From Hyphomicrobiaceae bacterium (GTDB lineage Bacteria; Pseudomonadota; Alphaproteobacteria; Rhizobiales; Hyphomicrobiaceae), in the NCBI GenBank assembly GCA_041397645.1, contig JAWKWE010000004.1, positions 1,116,001-1,180,000 on the forward strand: a stretch of DNA of 64,000 nucleotides, written 5' to 3'. The stretch's first letter is position 1. The number at the start of each line of letters is the position of its first letter. A program made the translations under genes and the position numbers. The notes beneath the pieces were generated by a model that searched no databases, had not been told where the DNA came from, and saw nothing but the letters and a program-made list of their open reading frames with translations. This document shows, piece after piece, positions 42,570-51,125 of the stretch.

Positions 42570-43564
42570 TGCTGTCTTTTGCATATCCCTGGCTGGCGCT
42601 TATCGCACCGCTTCCGCTGCTGGTCTTCTATTTGTTGCCAGCCTACGAACGTCGCAGCACGGCGGTTCGCGTGCCGTTCTTCCGCGATCTGGCGCGGCTT
42701 AGCGGAGCAGAAATTCGCCAGGGAGCGAGCATCGGACGGCGCGATCTGTGGCGCTTGCTCGTGCTTGCCGTGTGTTGGCTGCTGGCGGTGCTCGCGGTGA
42801 TGCGTCCGCAGTGGGTTTTGCCGCCGATCCACCATGATAAGCCAGCTCGAGATCTTCTTCTGCTGGTGGATCTCTCCGGCTCGATGGATACCGCCGACTT
42901 CACCGACGCCTCTGGCAAGACGGTCAACCGGCTGACGGCTGTGAAGCAGGTGTTGGACGATTTCCTGTCGCGGCGAGAGGGCGACAGGGTTGGCATTATC
43001 GTGTTCGGGAACGCTGCCTACGTCCTGGTGCCATTCACGACCGACTTGAAGCTTGCGCGCCAGATGCTCGGCGAAATGCAAGTGGGCATGGCGGGCCCAC
43101 GTACCGTCTTTGGTGACGCAATCGGTCTGGGCATCAATCATTTTGCGGCCTCAACCGCTCCCGCCAAAACCATGATTGCGCTGACCGACGGCAACGATAC
43201 GGCGAGCAGTGTGCCGCCGGCTGAGGCTGCGCGCATCGCAAAGGACAACGGCATCGTCATTCATACTGTAGCGGTCGGCGATCCCAGTGCGGTCGGCGAA
43301 GAGAAGCTCGATGAAGCCGCGCTCAAGGATGTCGCCAGCGTTACTGGCGGGGGCTATTACCACGCGCTGGATCGCAAAGAGCTTGCCGGCATTTACACAA
43401 AGCTCGACGAGATCGAGACCCGAAAAGTCGAGACGGTTTCTTTCCAGCCACGCGTCGAGCTGTACTGGATACCGCTCGCGGCGCTCCTGCTACTTACTTT
43501 GTTCGTCCAGGCGCTCAGGCTGGTCCGCTGGCCACGCCATGCTCAAGTGCAGGAGGCGACATGA
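42569..43564 (+). CDS. von Willebrand type A membrane protein, BatA type, intact metal site
   Basis: The 331-residue protein has an N-terminal membrane segment (about 8-25), another near 60-75, a vWA domain with an intact MIDAS motif, DLSGSMDTADF (about 98-108), a downstream Thr and ALTDGNDT, and a C-terminal membrane helix (about 300-320). The ligand-binding domain faces the periplasm. The start overlaps the DUF4381 stop (TAATG). It is the active-looking member of the vWA pair. Confidence 0.92.
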   Translation: MLSFAYPWLALIAPLPLLVFYLLPAYERRSTAVRVPFFRDLARLSGAEIRQGASIGRRDLWRLLVLAVCWLLAVLAVMRPQWVLPPIHHDKPARDLLLLVDLSGSMDTADFTDASGKTVNRLTAVKQVLDDFLSRREGDRVGIIVFGNAAYVLVPFTTDLKLARQMLGEMQVGMAGPRTVFGDAIGLGINHFAASTAPAKTMIALTDGNDTASSVPPAEAARIAKDNGIVIHTVAVGDPSAVGEEKLDEAALKDVASVTGGGYYHALDRKELAGIYTKLDEIETRKVETVSFQPRVELYWIPLAALLLLTLFVQALRLVRWPRHAQVQEAT

Positions 43565-44475
43565 TAGACGTGCTCGCAGCCTTCCACTTCCTGCGCCCCT
43601 GGTGGTTGCTGCTCGTTATTCCAGCTGTTGGGTTGTGGTGGTTGCAACGTCGCGCGGCCGACGGCCGTGCCGGTTGGCGCGCGGTAATGGACAGCTCTCT
43701 TCTTGAGGCTCTGACCGTATCGGGTGACGGCCGCAATCGGTTCGGGCCGGCCGATCTGCTTCTCGCTGGTTGGTTTCTGGCGATCGCAGCGGTCTCTGGC
43801 CCGACCTTGAGGCAGGTGCCATCGCCCTTCGCACAAGCTTCCCGCCCGGCCATGTTTGTTGTGAAGGTTACGCCCTCTATGCAGGGCCGAGATCTCGCGC
43901 CGACCCGTCTCGACCGCGCGCGTCAGAAGATCTCCGACCTTTTGACGCTTCGCGAAGGCGCGCCGACCGGTCTTATCGCTTACGCAGGTTCTGCTCACCT
44001 TGTGATGCCTCCGACGCCGGATGCATCGGTGGTGAGCACCATGGCCAATGCGCTTGCGCCCGACGTTATGCCCCGTCAGGGAGATGCTCTGGGCGATGCG
44101 GTGAAGCTGGCACAAGAAACGATGGCCGAAGCCAAACAAGGCGGATCAATCGTCGTATTTGCCGATGCGGCGCCCGTACTTTCGGCACGACCCGAAGGCG
44201 AAGCGCCGGTGACGCTTTTCGCCATGTTACCTGCCGAGCAAGCCATTGCTGATCCGGCATTGCGCGATGCCGCGCGCACGCTTGGCGCGGATCTGCTCGC
44301 GCCAACCATTGATACTAGCGATGTCGACGCGCTCGCGAAGAGGCTTGCCAATGCGGGGCCGCCGCCTGCTTCGCGCGGAGAGTCGCCGCGTTGGGAGGAA
44401 TCGGGTTTGTGGCTCGTGCCGCTCATCGTGCTGCTGGTGCTCTACTGGTTCCGTCGCGGATGGGTGCTGGCATGA
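43561..44475 (+). CDS. von Willebrand type A membrane protein, BatB type, degenerate metal site
   Basis: The 304-residue protein has the same layout as its upstream neighbour (N-terminal helix, vWA domain, C-terminal helix), but the MIDAS position reads VKVTPSMQGRDLAPTRL (about 102-118): DxSxS is replaced by TPSMQ, so metal-dependent ligand binding is probably lost. The downstream segment AGSAHLVMPPTPD is kept. Its ATG overlaps the preceding stop (ATGA). A paired active and inactive vWA is known in Bat operons. Confidence 0.88.
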   Translation: MIDVLAAFHFLRPWWLLLVIPAVGLWWLQRRAADGRAGWRAVMDSSLLEALTVSGDGRNRFGPADLLLAGWFLAIAAVSGPTLRQVPSPFAQASRPAMFVVKVTPSMQGRDLAPTRLDRARQKISDLLTLREGAPTGLIAYAGSAHLVMPPTPDASVVSTMANALAPDVMPRQGDALGDAVKLAQETMAEAKQGGSIVVFADAAPVLSARPEGEAPVTLFAMLPAEQAIADPALRDAARTLGADLLAPTIDTSDVDALAKRLANAGPPPASRGESPRWEESGLWLVPLIVLLVLYWFRRGWVLA

Positions 44476-45119
44476 CATCCATCACGCGCGCGTTTGCCAT
44501 CCTTGCGGTCGTCTTTGTGTTAGCGATTGGTATTGGCACTTGGTTTGTGGGCTGGCAGCGGATGTGGGCAAGCCCGGATCAACGTGGCCGCTATCTGTTC
44601 GAACATGATCGCTACGCAGAGGCCGCCAAAGCCTTTGTCAATCCGATGTGGCGCGGTGTGGCTCAGATGCGCGCCGCCGATTTCAAAGGCGCGGAGCAAT
44701 CTTTTGCCGGTATCGATACCGCGGAAGGGGCGTTCAATCACGGAAATGCACTGGTGATGATGGGCCAATACGAGGATGCAATTGGCCGCTATGACCGTGC
44801 CCTTGCATTAAAGCCCGATTGGCCACAGGCGAAAGCTAATCGGGAAATTGCCCGTGTGCGGGCTGAGCGCGTGAAGGCCCCCGGCGGAGACCAGGGCGAT
44901 CAGCGTTTGGGTGCCGACGAGATCGTATTCGACAAGGACGCGAAGAAGCCTGGCGGCCAGGAAACGCAAACGACCGGTGGCATGGACGACAAAGCCGTGC
45001 GCGCACTTTGGCTGAAGCGCGTGCAGACAAAGCCAGCAGATTTTTTGCGCTCGCGCTTTGGCTATCAATTGGAAGCGCAAGAGAAGGGGAAAGAACCTAA
45101 ACCGGAGGCGCAGCCATGA
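44472..45119 (+). CDS. TPR-repeat membrane protein, BatC type
   Basis: After one N-terminal membrane segment (about 8-30), residues 45-140 hold tetratricopeptide repeats (GRYLFEHDRYAEAAKAF, then GNALVMMGQYEDAIGRYDRALALKPDWPQA). A Gly/Lys-rich tail follows. TPRs would bind the vWA proteins or a client in the periplasm. The ATG overlaps the preceding stop (ATGA). I start there instead of at an upstream ATG in the same frame that would lie inside the vWA gene. Confidence 0.85.
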   Translation: MTSITRAFAILAVVFVLAIGIGTWFVGWQRMWASPDQRGRYLFEHDRYAEAAKAFVNPMWRGVAQMRAADFKGAEQSFAGIDTAEGAFNHGNALVMMGQYEDAIGRYDRALALKPDWPQAKANREIARVRAERVKAPGGDQGDQRLGADEIVFDKDAKKPGGQETQTTGGMDDKAVRALWLKRVQTKPADFLRSRFGYQLEAQEKGKEPKPEAQP

Positions 45120-46438
45120 GATGGCTTCTGCCCCTCGCGCTGTTGCTGTTTTCAGCGCCGCCACTTTCCGCTCAGGAGAAGACGGCACCTGCGGCTGCAA
45201 CGCCTGCTGCGCCGACTTCCCCTGCGCCTGCCTCAGTAGCGCCTCAAGATGTGGTGGTACGCGAAAGCCTGGAACCTGCCACAGGAGCCGTGGTCGGCCA
45301 GCATGTCGTTTTGAGGGTCGATATTCTGTTTCTCAACGATATGCCACGGCCGCCGCGGGTGACTTTGTCGGAGGTTGCTGGGCTGCAGGCGTTCCGCTTC
45401 GAAACCCAAGGCACGACGATGAGCGAGCGCATCGATGGCCAAAGCTACATCGGACAGCGTTTTGAGTTTGCGTTGTTTGCGCGCCGGGGCGGCAATTTCG
45501 AGATACCTCCTGCGACTATTACGCTGCTGAACCGCGACGGCGACGTTATCAAGACGATCGACGGCAAGGCTGTCAGCTTCGATGTCCGGGTGCCACCCGG
45601 CATCGATCCAAGCCAGCCTGTGGTCGCAACGCGCAACCTCACGCTCTCCCAGCAATGGGATCCCGATCCGAAACAATCGTACAAGGCGGGTGACGCTCTT
45701 GTGCGCACCATTTCACGCTCGGCCGAGGATGTCCCGGGTCTCGCCATGCGCGACCTCACATTTTCCGCGCCTGAAGGCGTGCGCGTCTATGTGGATCCGC
45801 CCGACATCAACGATCATGTCGATCGTGGTGATCTCAAGGGGCAGCGTGTCGATCGCGTAACCTACGTGTTCGAGCGGGGTGGGCACTTTGAGTTGCCAGC
45901 CGTCGTTCAGCCATGGTGGGAGCTTGGTTCGGGCAAGGTGAAGACCGCGCAGGCAGACGGGGTGTCGGTCGATGTGACGGCTGCTGCGACGGGCGGGGCG
46001 CCTGCGGGGGAAGCACATTCGCTTTCAAGCGATCTCGCAAGACTTGCGCGCGTTGCGGCGATAGCCGCTTTGCTCGTTCTTGCCGCAATCGGCGCTGCGC
46101 GGCTGTCGCGCAACTGGCGAGAAAGCCCCGCATACGCCGAACAGGAGGCCTTTAACGACCTACGCAACGCTTGCGCCGGTGGAGAGGCTCAAGCTGTCTA
46201 CAGCGCGTTGGCGGCATGGCGGCGGCATTTGAGGCCCGAGCAAGCAGACCGCGCGCAAGAAGCAGCCGCTTCGCTCGATGCCGCGCTCTTTTCAGGGCCC
46301 ACGAAGGCCTGGACGGCCGACCAATCAAACACCTTCATCGAGACGCTCGAAGGTATCCGGCGCACGCAGTCTCATCCTGTCGCGCCGTCGAAATTGCCGC
46401 CCCTCAATCCGCAAGTCAGCCCGCTCGCGTCGGTTTGA
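45116..46438 (+). CDS. BatD-like protein, last gene of the MoxR/Bat operon
   Basis: The 440-residue protein has a signal peptide (1-19, ending SAQ), an Ala/Pro-rich segment, a large beta-sandwich ectodomain (about 45-295, with LRVDILFLNDMPRPPRVTL and repeats of Ig-like strands) and one membrane helix (about 312-332), then a short cytoplasmic tail. This is the oxygen-tolerance/BatD pattern. The ATG overlaps the preceding stop (ATGA). Bat proteins were linked to aerotolerance in Bacteroides; the role in alphaproteobacteria is not established. Confidence 0.85.
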   Translation: MRWLLPLALLLFSAPPLSAQEKTAPAAATPAAPTSPAPASVAPQDVVVRESLEPATGAVVGQHVVLRVDILFLNDMPRPPRVTLSEVAGLQAFRFETQGTTMSERIDGQSYIGQRFEFALFARRGGNFEIPPATITLLNRDGDVIKTIDGKAVSFDVRVPPGIDPSQPVVATRNLTLSQQWDPDPKQSYKAGDALVRTISRSAEDVPGLAMRDLTFSAPEGVRVYVDPPDINDHVDRGDLKGQRVDRVTYVFERGGHFELPAVVQPWWELGSGKVKTAQADGVSVDVTAAATGGAPAGEAHSLSSDLARLARVAAIAALLVLAAIGAARLSRNWRESPAYAEQEAFNDLRNACAGGEAQAVYSALAAWRRHLRPEQADRAQEAAASLDAALFSGPTKAWTADQSNTFIETLEGIRRTQSHPVAPSKLPPLNPQVSPLASV

Positions 46439-46478
46439 TGCTTGGTTGCAAAATCGCGGTCCGGACGACCGAAATCCC

Positions 46479-47396
46479 TCAATAAACTTCCGGCACATAC
46501 ATTTCGACGGGCACGGGATCGCGCACGTAGTCGGGGGAGTGGACGCGGGCAGGCAGCGAAATTTCATCGCGCGCCACTGGCTTATAAGGGATCTGCCTCA
46601 AGAGGTGGCTGATACAGTTCAATCGGGCTTTCTTCTTGTCGACGGCGTTGACGACCCACCACGGCGCTTCCGGGATGTGGGTGCGCTCCAACATATCTTC
46701 CTTGGCCTTGGTGTATTGCTCCCAGCGGCGGCGTGATTCCAAATCCATCGGCGAGAGCTTCCATTGCTTCAGCGGATCGTGGATACGCATTTGAAAGCGG
46801 AAGTTCTGCTCGTCGTCGGTGATCGAGAACCAGTACTTTATGAGCTTGATGCCGGATCGTACGAGCATCCGCTCGAAGTCTGGAACGGCGCGGAAGAATT
46901 CTTCGACGTCGTCTTCGGTGCAAAAGCCCATGACGCGCTCGACACCGGCGCGATTGTACCAGCTGCGATCGAACAAAACGATTTCGCCGGCTGCGGGAAG
47001 ATGCGCCGCATAGCGTTGGAAGTACCATTGCGATCTTTCGCGCTCGCTCGGAGCGGGAAGGGCTGCAACGCGACAAACGCGCGGATTAAGCCGCTGCGTG
47101 ATGCGCTTGATGGCGCCGCCTTTGCCGGCAGCATCGCGGCCCTCGAAGATGACGACGACCTTGAGCTTCTGGCTGACGACCCAATCTTGGAGCTGCACGA
47201 GTTCCCTTTGAAGTCTGAACAGCTCCTTGAAGTAGCTAGTGCGCTCCAGCCCTGTGATCTCGGGATGCTCAATCGCGTCTTCGAGTGCGCGACCGGCGGT
47301 GTCGTCCTCCAATTCCAGCTCAAGTTCTTCATCGAAGCTGTCTTGAATCTCTGCACGGATGCGGTCTGAAAGCTTCTCGGGATCGTGATCTGTCAT
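46479..47396 (-). CDS. ppk2: polyphosphate kinase 2
   Basis: The 305-residue protein has Walker A in EGRDAAGKGGAI (85-96), the lid-region FDRSWYNRAG and the family segment KYWFSITDDEQNFRF. PPK2 moves phosphate between polyphosphate and nucleoside mono- or diphosphates; the single-domain length fits class I, which usually makes GTP or ATP from the diphosphate. The first 45 residues are acidic. I start at MTDHDPEKLS, 35 codons after the furthest in-frame start. It is convergent with the Bat operon. Confidence 0.93.
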   Translation of the reverse strand: MTDHDPEKLSDRIRAEIQDSFDEELELELEDDTAGRALEDAIEHPEITGLERTSYFKELFRLQRELVQLQDWVVSQKLKVVVIFEGRDAAGKGGAIKRITQRLNPRVCRVAALPAPSERERSQWYFQRYAAHLPAAGEIVLFDRSWYNRAGVERVMGFCTEDDVEEFFRAVPDFERMLVRSGIKLIKYWFSITDDEQNFRFQMRIHDPLKQWKLSPMDLESRRRWEQYTKAKEDMLERTHIPEAPWWVVNAVDKKKARLNCISHLLRQIPYKPVARDEISLPARVHSPDYVRDPVPVEMYVPEVY

Positions 47397-47555
47397 AGGG
47401 TTCGCTTTCCTAGCTTCATGTGTGAGCAGGCGGCCGGGAAGTTCGCTGCCGATCTTCGCGACCCGCTTATGCTGATTTTGATGCCAGTTGAGCGTTCTCA
47501 ACCGCCAGTGTGACAGTTAGATGAAATCAGGGACACAAGTGGCAGACCGCCCTAT

Positions 47556-48011
47556 TCAGCTGCCGTACGGGCGATAAGGCTTGCCTGCTATGCGGTCGAG
47601 CAACCGCTGCGCGTTGATGCGATGGGGACGACTTGGCGACGTGCGGACCCGATCTTCTAAAGCTGCAATCAGTTTTGGGGTCGCGGCCGTGCGTGCAACG
47701 TTGGCCAGCGCCCGAAACTCCTCGCCGACACCTGAATCCAACATCCGCAAAATGCCAAGGTCTATCGCCTCGTGAAGCTCGGACTGCTCCGCCGCCGATA
47801 TCTCTCCGCAACACAGCCGTCGTCGCAAAGCTCGGAGCGCATTGATCCGAATTCTGCCCGATTGATGCCAGCGATCTGTGCTTGTTACGACATCAATGGC
47901 CAATGCGCGCCAAAACGGATCTCCCTTGACGATGAGTTCCTGGATCTCAGGCTCGCGGAGCTTGCGTGGACTGGCCGGCCAACGTGGCTGGTCTGCGATT
48001 TGTTTGCTCAT
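47556..48011 (-). CDS. hypothetical protein (151 aa)
   Basis: The 151-residue, basic and mostly helical protein has no signal peptide or membrane segment. LRALRRRLCCGEISAAEQSELHEAI and the repeated Arg-Ala-Leu patterns suggest short helical repeats, but no family is recognised. The ribosome site is weak. Codon use agrees with the neighbours, so I accept it as a probable gene. It stands between ppk2 and the mod locus. Confidence 0.5.
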   Translation of the reverse strand: MSKQIADQPRWPASPRKLREPEIQELIVKGDPFWRALAIDVVTSTDRWHQSGRIRINALRALRRRLCCGEISAAEQSELHEAIDLGILRMLDSGVGEEFRALANVARTAATPKLIAALEDRVRTSPSRPHRINAQRLLDRIAGKPYRPYGS

Positions 48012-48174
48012 CGGCTTGAGCCGTAGTTGTTGCGTTGGGTGCGTTAACCAGCCACCCTAGGTGCTTTCAGTTCCCGTGTCTTGTCTGGTGTCTTGGGGTC
48101 GCACCGGCCTCGCGGTGGCACGTAGAATCAGGAATTTCGGCCAGCCAACGGGTCTTATGGCTCTGCCCATGACC

Positions 48175-48206
48175 TTGACATGCAATATTTCTTACCGGAA
48201 ATATTG
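48175..48206 (+). promoter_or_regulatory. modB promoter with Mo-box-like dyad over the -10
   Basis: TTGACA (48175-48180) is a perfect -35. The dyad caatatttc-N6-gaaatattg (48183-48206) is perfect over 9 bp each side and covers the -10 region (aaatat, 18-base spacing). ModE-type operators are AT-rich dyads with a spacer of about 6 that overlap the -10 and block transcription when molybdate is plentiful. An HTH-only ModE is encoded 1.5 kb downstream. Confidence 0.6.
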
Positions 48207-48221
48207 GGGCTCGCCATGTTG

Positions 48222-48246
48222 CTGGATCTGAGTATCTGGATCTGAG
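48222..48246 (+). repeat. 14-base tandem duplication just before modB
   Basis: ctggatctgag at 48222-48232 is repeated at 48236-48246 with a period of 14. An ATG at 48216 reads nine codons (MLLDLSIWI) into the second copy and stops at TGA 48243-48245, two bases before the modB ATG. With one copy removed, the same ATG would be in frame with modB and extend it by six codons. Confidence 0.7.
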
Positions 48247-48247
48247 C

Positions 48248-48976
48248 ATGTCGTTCTTCGGCAATCAGAGCGGTAGGTGCACCATATCTCCAAACGATTT
48301 GATTGCTATTGAGCTCAGTCTGAGGGTCGCCATCGTCGCGACGCTTGCCTCATTGCCCTTCGCGATAGCGTTTGCCTATCTGCTCGCCCGTTATAACTTT
48401 CCAGGCAAGACATTGCTTGATGCCATCTTGCACCTTCCACTTGTGCTTCCCCCTGTCGTGACGGGCTATATGCTGCTGCTGACGTTCGGGCGGAAGGGCC
48501 CGGTGGGCGCCTGGCTCTATGATAACCTTGGCATTGTACTGTCCTTCCGGTGGACAGGCGCGGCGCTGGCGGCTGCCATCATGGGCTTTCCGCTGATGCT
48601 GCGAGCCATCCGGCTTTCGTTCGAGAGCATCGACCGGCGGCTGGAGGATGCGGCGGGATCGCTCGGCGCCAACGGCTGGTGGACGTTTGTCCTGATCACG
48701 TTGCCTCTGGCGGTGCCGGGCGTTCTGGCGGGTACGGTTCTTGGCTTCGCCAAGGCGCTAGGCGAGTTCGGCGCGACCATCACCTTCGTTTCCAACATCC
48801 CAGGCGAGACGCAAACGATCGCATCGGCAATTTATACCTACACGCAAATTCCCGGCTCCGAGAGTGAAGCTTTGCGTCTGATGGGAGTGTCGGTTGCCAT
48901 CGCGCTTGCAGCCATGGTGCTATCGGAAGTTCTAAACCGCCAGATGCAGCGGCGGATCTCGGTCTTCGAGCGGTGA
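48248..48976 (+). CDS. modB: molybdate ABC transporter permease
   Basis: The 242-residue permease has five or six hydrophobic segments and family signatures FPGKTLLDAILHLPLVLPPVVTGYMLL (about 56-82, the ModB hallmark) and the ATPase-contact loop EDAAGSLGANGWWTFVLITLPLAVPG (about 136-161). It forms the channel for molybdate or tungstate. GGA precedes the ATG. The start may have been shifted by the 14-base duplication described above. No modA substrate-binding gene is next to it, which is unusual; ModA must be encoded elsewhere or be replaced. Confidence 0.93.
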   Translation: MSFFGNQSGRCTISPNDLIAIELSLRVAIVATLASLPFAIAFAYLLARYNFPGKTLLDAILHLPLVLPPVVTGYMLLLTFGRKGPVGAWLYDNLGIVLSFRWTGAALAAAIMGFPLMLRAIRLSFESIDRRLEDAAGSLGANGWWTFVLITLPLAVPGVLAGTVLGFAKALGEFGATITFVSNIPGETQTIASAIYTYTQIPGSESEALRLMGVSVAIALAAMVLSEVLNRQMQRRISVFER

Positions 48977-48989
48977 GGTGCGGCCGTCC

Positions 48990-49658
48990 ATGATCGACTT
49001 CGACGCACGACTGCGCCGGAATGGCTTTGCGCTTGATGCCAAGTTTGCTTCCAACGCCAACCTGTTGGCGCTGTTCGGTCCTTCAGGTTCAGGTAAGACG
49101 ACAGTCTTGCATCTGATTGCGGGTATCGTGCGGCCCGACGAAGGCCGCATCGCAATCAATGAGCGTGTGGTCGTCGATAGCGCCAATGGGATCTTCGTTC
49201 CCAAGCATCGCAGACGCATTGGTCTGGTATTTCAAGACGCGCAGCTCTTCCCCCATATGAGTGTGGAGCAAAATCTCCGGTTCGGCCGGCGCTTTGCGCA
49301 AGGAGAAGGTCGGGCCGTTCCTTTCGAGGCGGTTGTCGAAACGCTCCAGATTGCCCCTTTGCTATCGCGTCGCGCGCCGGCGCTTTCGGGCGGTGAAAAG
49401 CAGCGCGTTGCACTGGGACGCGCGCTCCTTGCTGGTAGCGAGATCCTCCTGCTCGACGAGCCACTTGCCAGTTTGGACGACGCGCGCAAGCGCGAAATTC
49501 TGGAACTGATCGGGAGGGTGCGTGACGAGTTCAAAATACCCATCGTTTATGTGACGCATTCGGCAGCCGAGGTACGTCAATTGGCTGGCGAGGTTGTCTT
49601 GATGGAGAAAGGGCGCGTCATAGCCCATGGGACGCCTGAGGACGTTCTTCCAACGTGA
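48990..49658 (+). CDS. modC: molybdate ABC transporter ATPase, lacking the MOP domain
   Basis: The 222-residue ATPase has Walker A in FGPSGSGKTTVLHL (about 28-41), Q loop VFQDAQLFPHMS, signature LSGGEKQRVALGRALL (about 127-142), Walker B in LLLDEPLASLDD and the switch His in VTHSAAE. ModC of E. coli has about 350 residues because of a C-terminal molybdate-binding MOP domain; that domain is absent here and the frame simply ends. The ATG at 48990 follows GAGGTG; a GTG at 48978 is possible. Confidence 0.9.
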   Translation: MIDFDARLRRNGFALDAKFASNANLLALFGPSGSGKTTVLHLIAGIVRPDEGRIAINERVVVDSANGIFVPKHRRRIGLVFQDAQLFPHMSVEQNLRFGRRFAQGEGRAVPFEAVVETLQIAPLLSRRAPALSGGEKQRVALGRALLAGSEILLLDEPLASLDDARKREILELIGRVRDEFKIPIVYVTHSAAEVRQLAGEVVLMEKGRVIAHGTPEDVLPT

Positions 49659-49685
49659 GTGGACCTTCAGGCGTCAATTAAGAGA

Positions 49686-50042
49686 TCAGGTGCGAAAATC
49701 CTTGCGCGCGCCAAGTCGCTTCTCCATTGCCGCGAGAGGTTTGGCGAAAGTCTTTAGGGCTTGCGCTTCCATGGCGCGGTAGTCACGCACCAGCTTCTCG
49801 CCGAAAGGCGTGAGGTGGGCCGAGCCGCCACCCTTGCCGCCGTGCTGTCGCGCCACCACCGGCTCGCGGAACGTACTGTTGATGCTTTCTGCCAAATACC
49901 AAGCGCGTTTGTACGACATACCCATCGCTTTGGCCGCGCGTGCAATGGAACCGTACTCGCCGATCAATTCCAGCAGCTCGATGCGGCCATGGCCGATGTA
50001 GCGGTCTTCGTCGAAGTCGATGCGTAGTATGACGCGTGTCAT
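49686..50042 (-). CDS. ModE-like HTH regulator without molybdate-binding domains (118 aa)
   Basis: The 118-residue protein is the LysR-type winged helix that forms the N-terminal half of ModE: GRIELLELIGEYGSIARAAKAMGMSYKRAWYLAESIN (about 19-55), then GGKGGGSAHLTPFGEKLV (wing). The two C-terminal MOP domains that sense molybdate in E. coli ModE are absent. Short forms like this are frequent in alphaproteobacteria. It lies convergent with modBC and probably binds the dyad at 48183-48206. Confidence 0.85.
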   Translation of the reverse strand: MTRVILRIDFDEDRYIGHGRIELLELIGEYGSIARAAKAMGMSYKRAWYLAESINSTFREPVVARQHGGKGGGSAHLTPFGEKLVRDYRAMEAQALKTFAKPLAAMEKRLGARKDFRT

Positions 50043-50062
50043 CCCTTAAGAACTCCGGTCGC

Positions 50063-50848
50063 TCAAATGGGCTTTGTGGCAACGGCGAGGTAGTTGACGT
50101 CGGTGTCTGCAGCGCGGGTCCAGACGTCGCGCAACGGATTATACGTCATACCTTCAAAACGTGTCTCGCGCAGCCCTGCGGCGGTACAATGTGAGCCCAA
50201 CTCCTCGGGTGTTACGAAGCGTTCCCACTGGTGAGTGCCACGTGGCAGCCAGCGCAGTACGTATTCCGCACCCACGATGGCAAGCGCCCAGGCTTTCATG
50301 GTGCGATTGATTGTCGATAGGAAAATAATGCCGCCCGGCCTAACAACCTTGGCGCATTCGGCGATGAAGACCGCGACATCCGGCACGTGCTCCACGACTT
50401 CCAGGCATGTCACGAGGTCGTATGTTTCGCCTTTGGCGACGAGATCCTCCACGCGGACCGCGCGATAGTCGATCGCCAGCCCCTGCGGCTCGGCATGGCC
50501 CTTGGCGATTGCGATGTTGCGCTCTGATGGATCAATAGCGGTAACGGACGCTCCCATGCGGGCGAGTGGTTCGGCGATGAGGCCGCCGCCGCAGCCGATA
50601 TCGAGCGCGCGAAGTCCGGCCAGCGGCTTGAGGCTGCGCGCATCGCGCGAGAAATGCGCCACGGCGTGGTCCCGGATGAAGGAGAGCCGGGGTGGGCCGA
50701 TCTGATGCAGCGGGCGGAATTTCCCCGCAGGATCCCACCACTCCGCTGCCAGCCGGGAAAAGCGCGCCACTTCTTCGGCGTCGAGCGTCCGGTCGCCCCT
50801 GAGCGCCTCGTCAGGTACGTGCTGCGTGTCATAGTCGGGGTGGGCCAT
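50063..50848 (-). CDS. ubiG: ubiquinone biosynthesis O-methyltransferase
   Basis: The 261-residue methyltransferase has the SAM site LDIGCGGGLIAEPLARMGASVTAID (about 82-106), LEVVEHVPD and the family N-terminus VARFSRLAAEWWDPAGKFRPLHQ. UbiG makes both O-methylations of ubiquinone, in the cytoplasm at the membrane. It ends 20 bases before the ModE-like gene on the same strand, so the two may be co-transcribed. It is divergent from lysC, the usual alphaproteobacterial arrangement. Confidence 0.95.
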   Translation of the reverse strand: MAHPDYDTQHVPDEALRGDRTLDAEEVARFSRLAAEWWDPAGKFRPLHQIGPPRLSFIRDHAVAHFSRDARSLKPLAGLRALDIGCGGGLIAEPLARMGASVTAIDPSERNIAIAKGHAEPQGLAIDYRAVRVEDLVAKGETYDLVTCLEVVEHVPDVAVFIAECAKVVRPGGIIFLSTINRTMKAWALAIVGAEYVLRWLPRGTHQWERFVTPEELGSHCTAAGLRETRFEGMTYNPLRDVWTRAADTDVNYLAVATKPI

Positions 50849-51125
50849 CGAGGAATCCTTCCGGAGGCGTGACCAGGGCCGTCGGCAGGCCCAAGTGGAG
50901 AGCTAGTGCGGACCTATGGAGATGGAATGTCAAGCGGTGTGGCTCAAGGCCCATTTGACTTGTTGCGGCGGGGGCCGCTAGCCGTTAAGAAACGCTCGTC
51001 TCATATGATTTTGTGGGCTTTGCGTTCACCTTAAGACCAAGGTGCGGGTACGGTCGCGCTTTTTCGCGTACCACCTGCAAGACGCTGGTGGCAGAAATGT
51101 AAGGTCCAGGGAAGCGACAGGTAGC

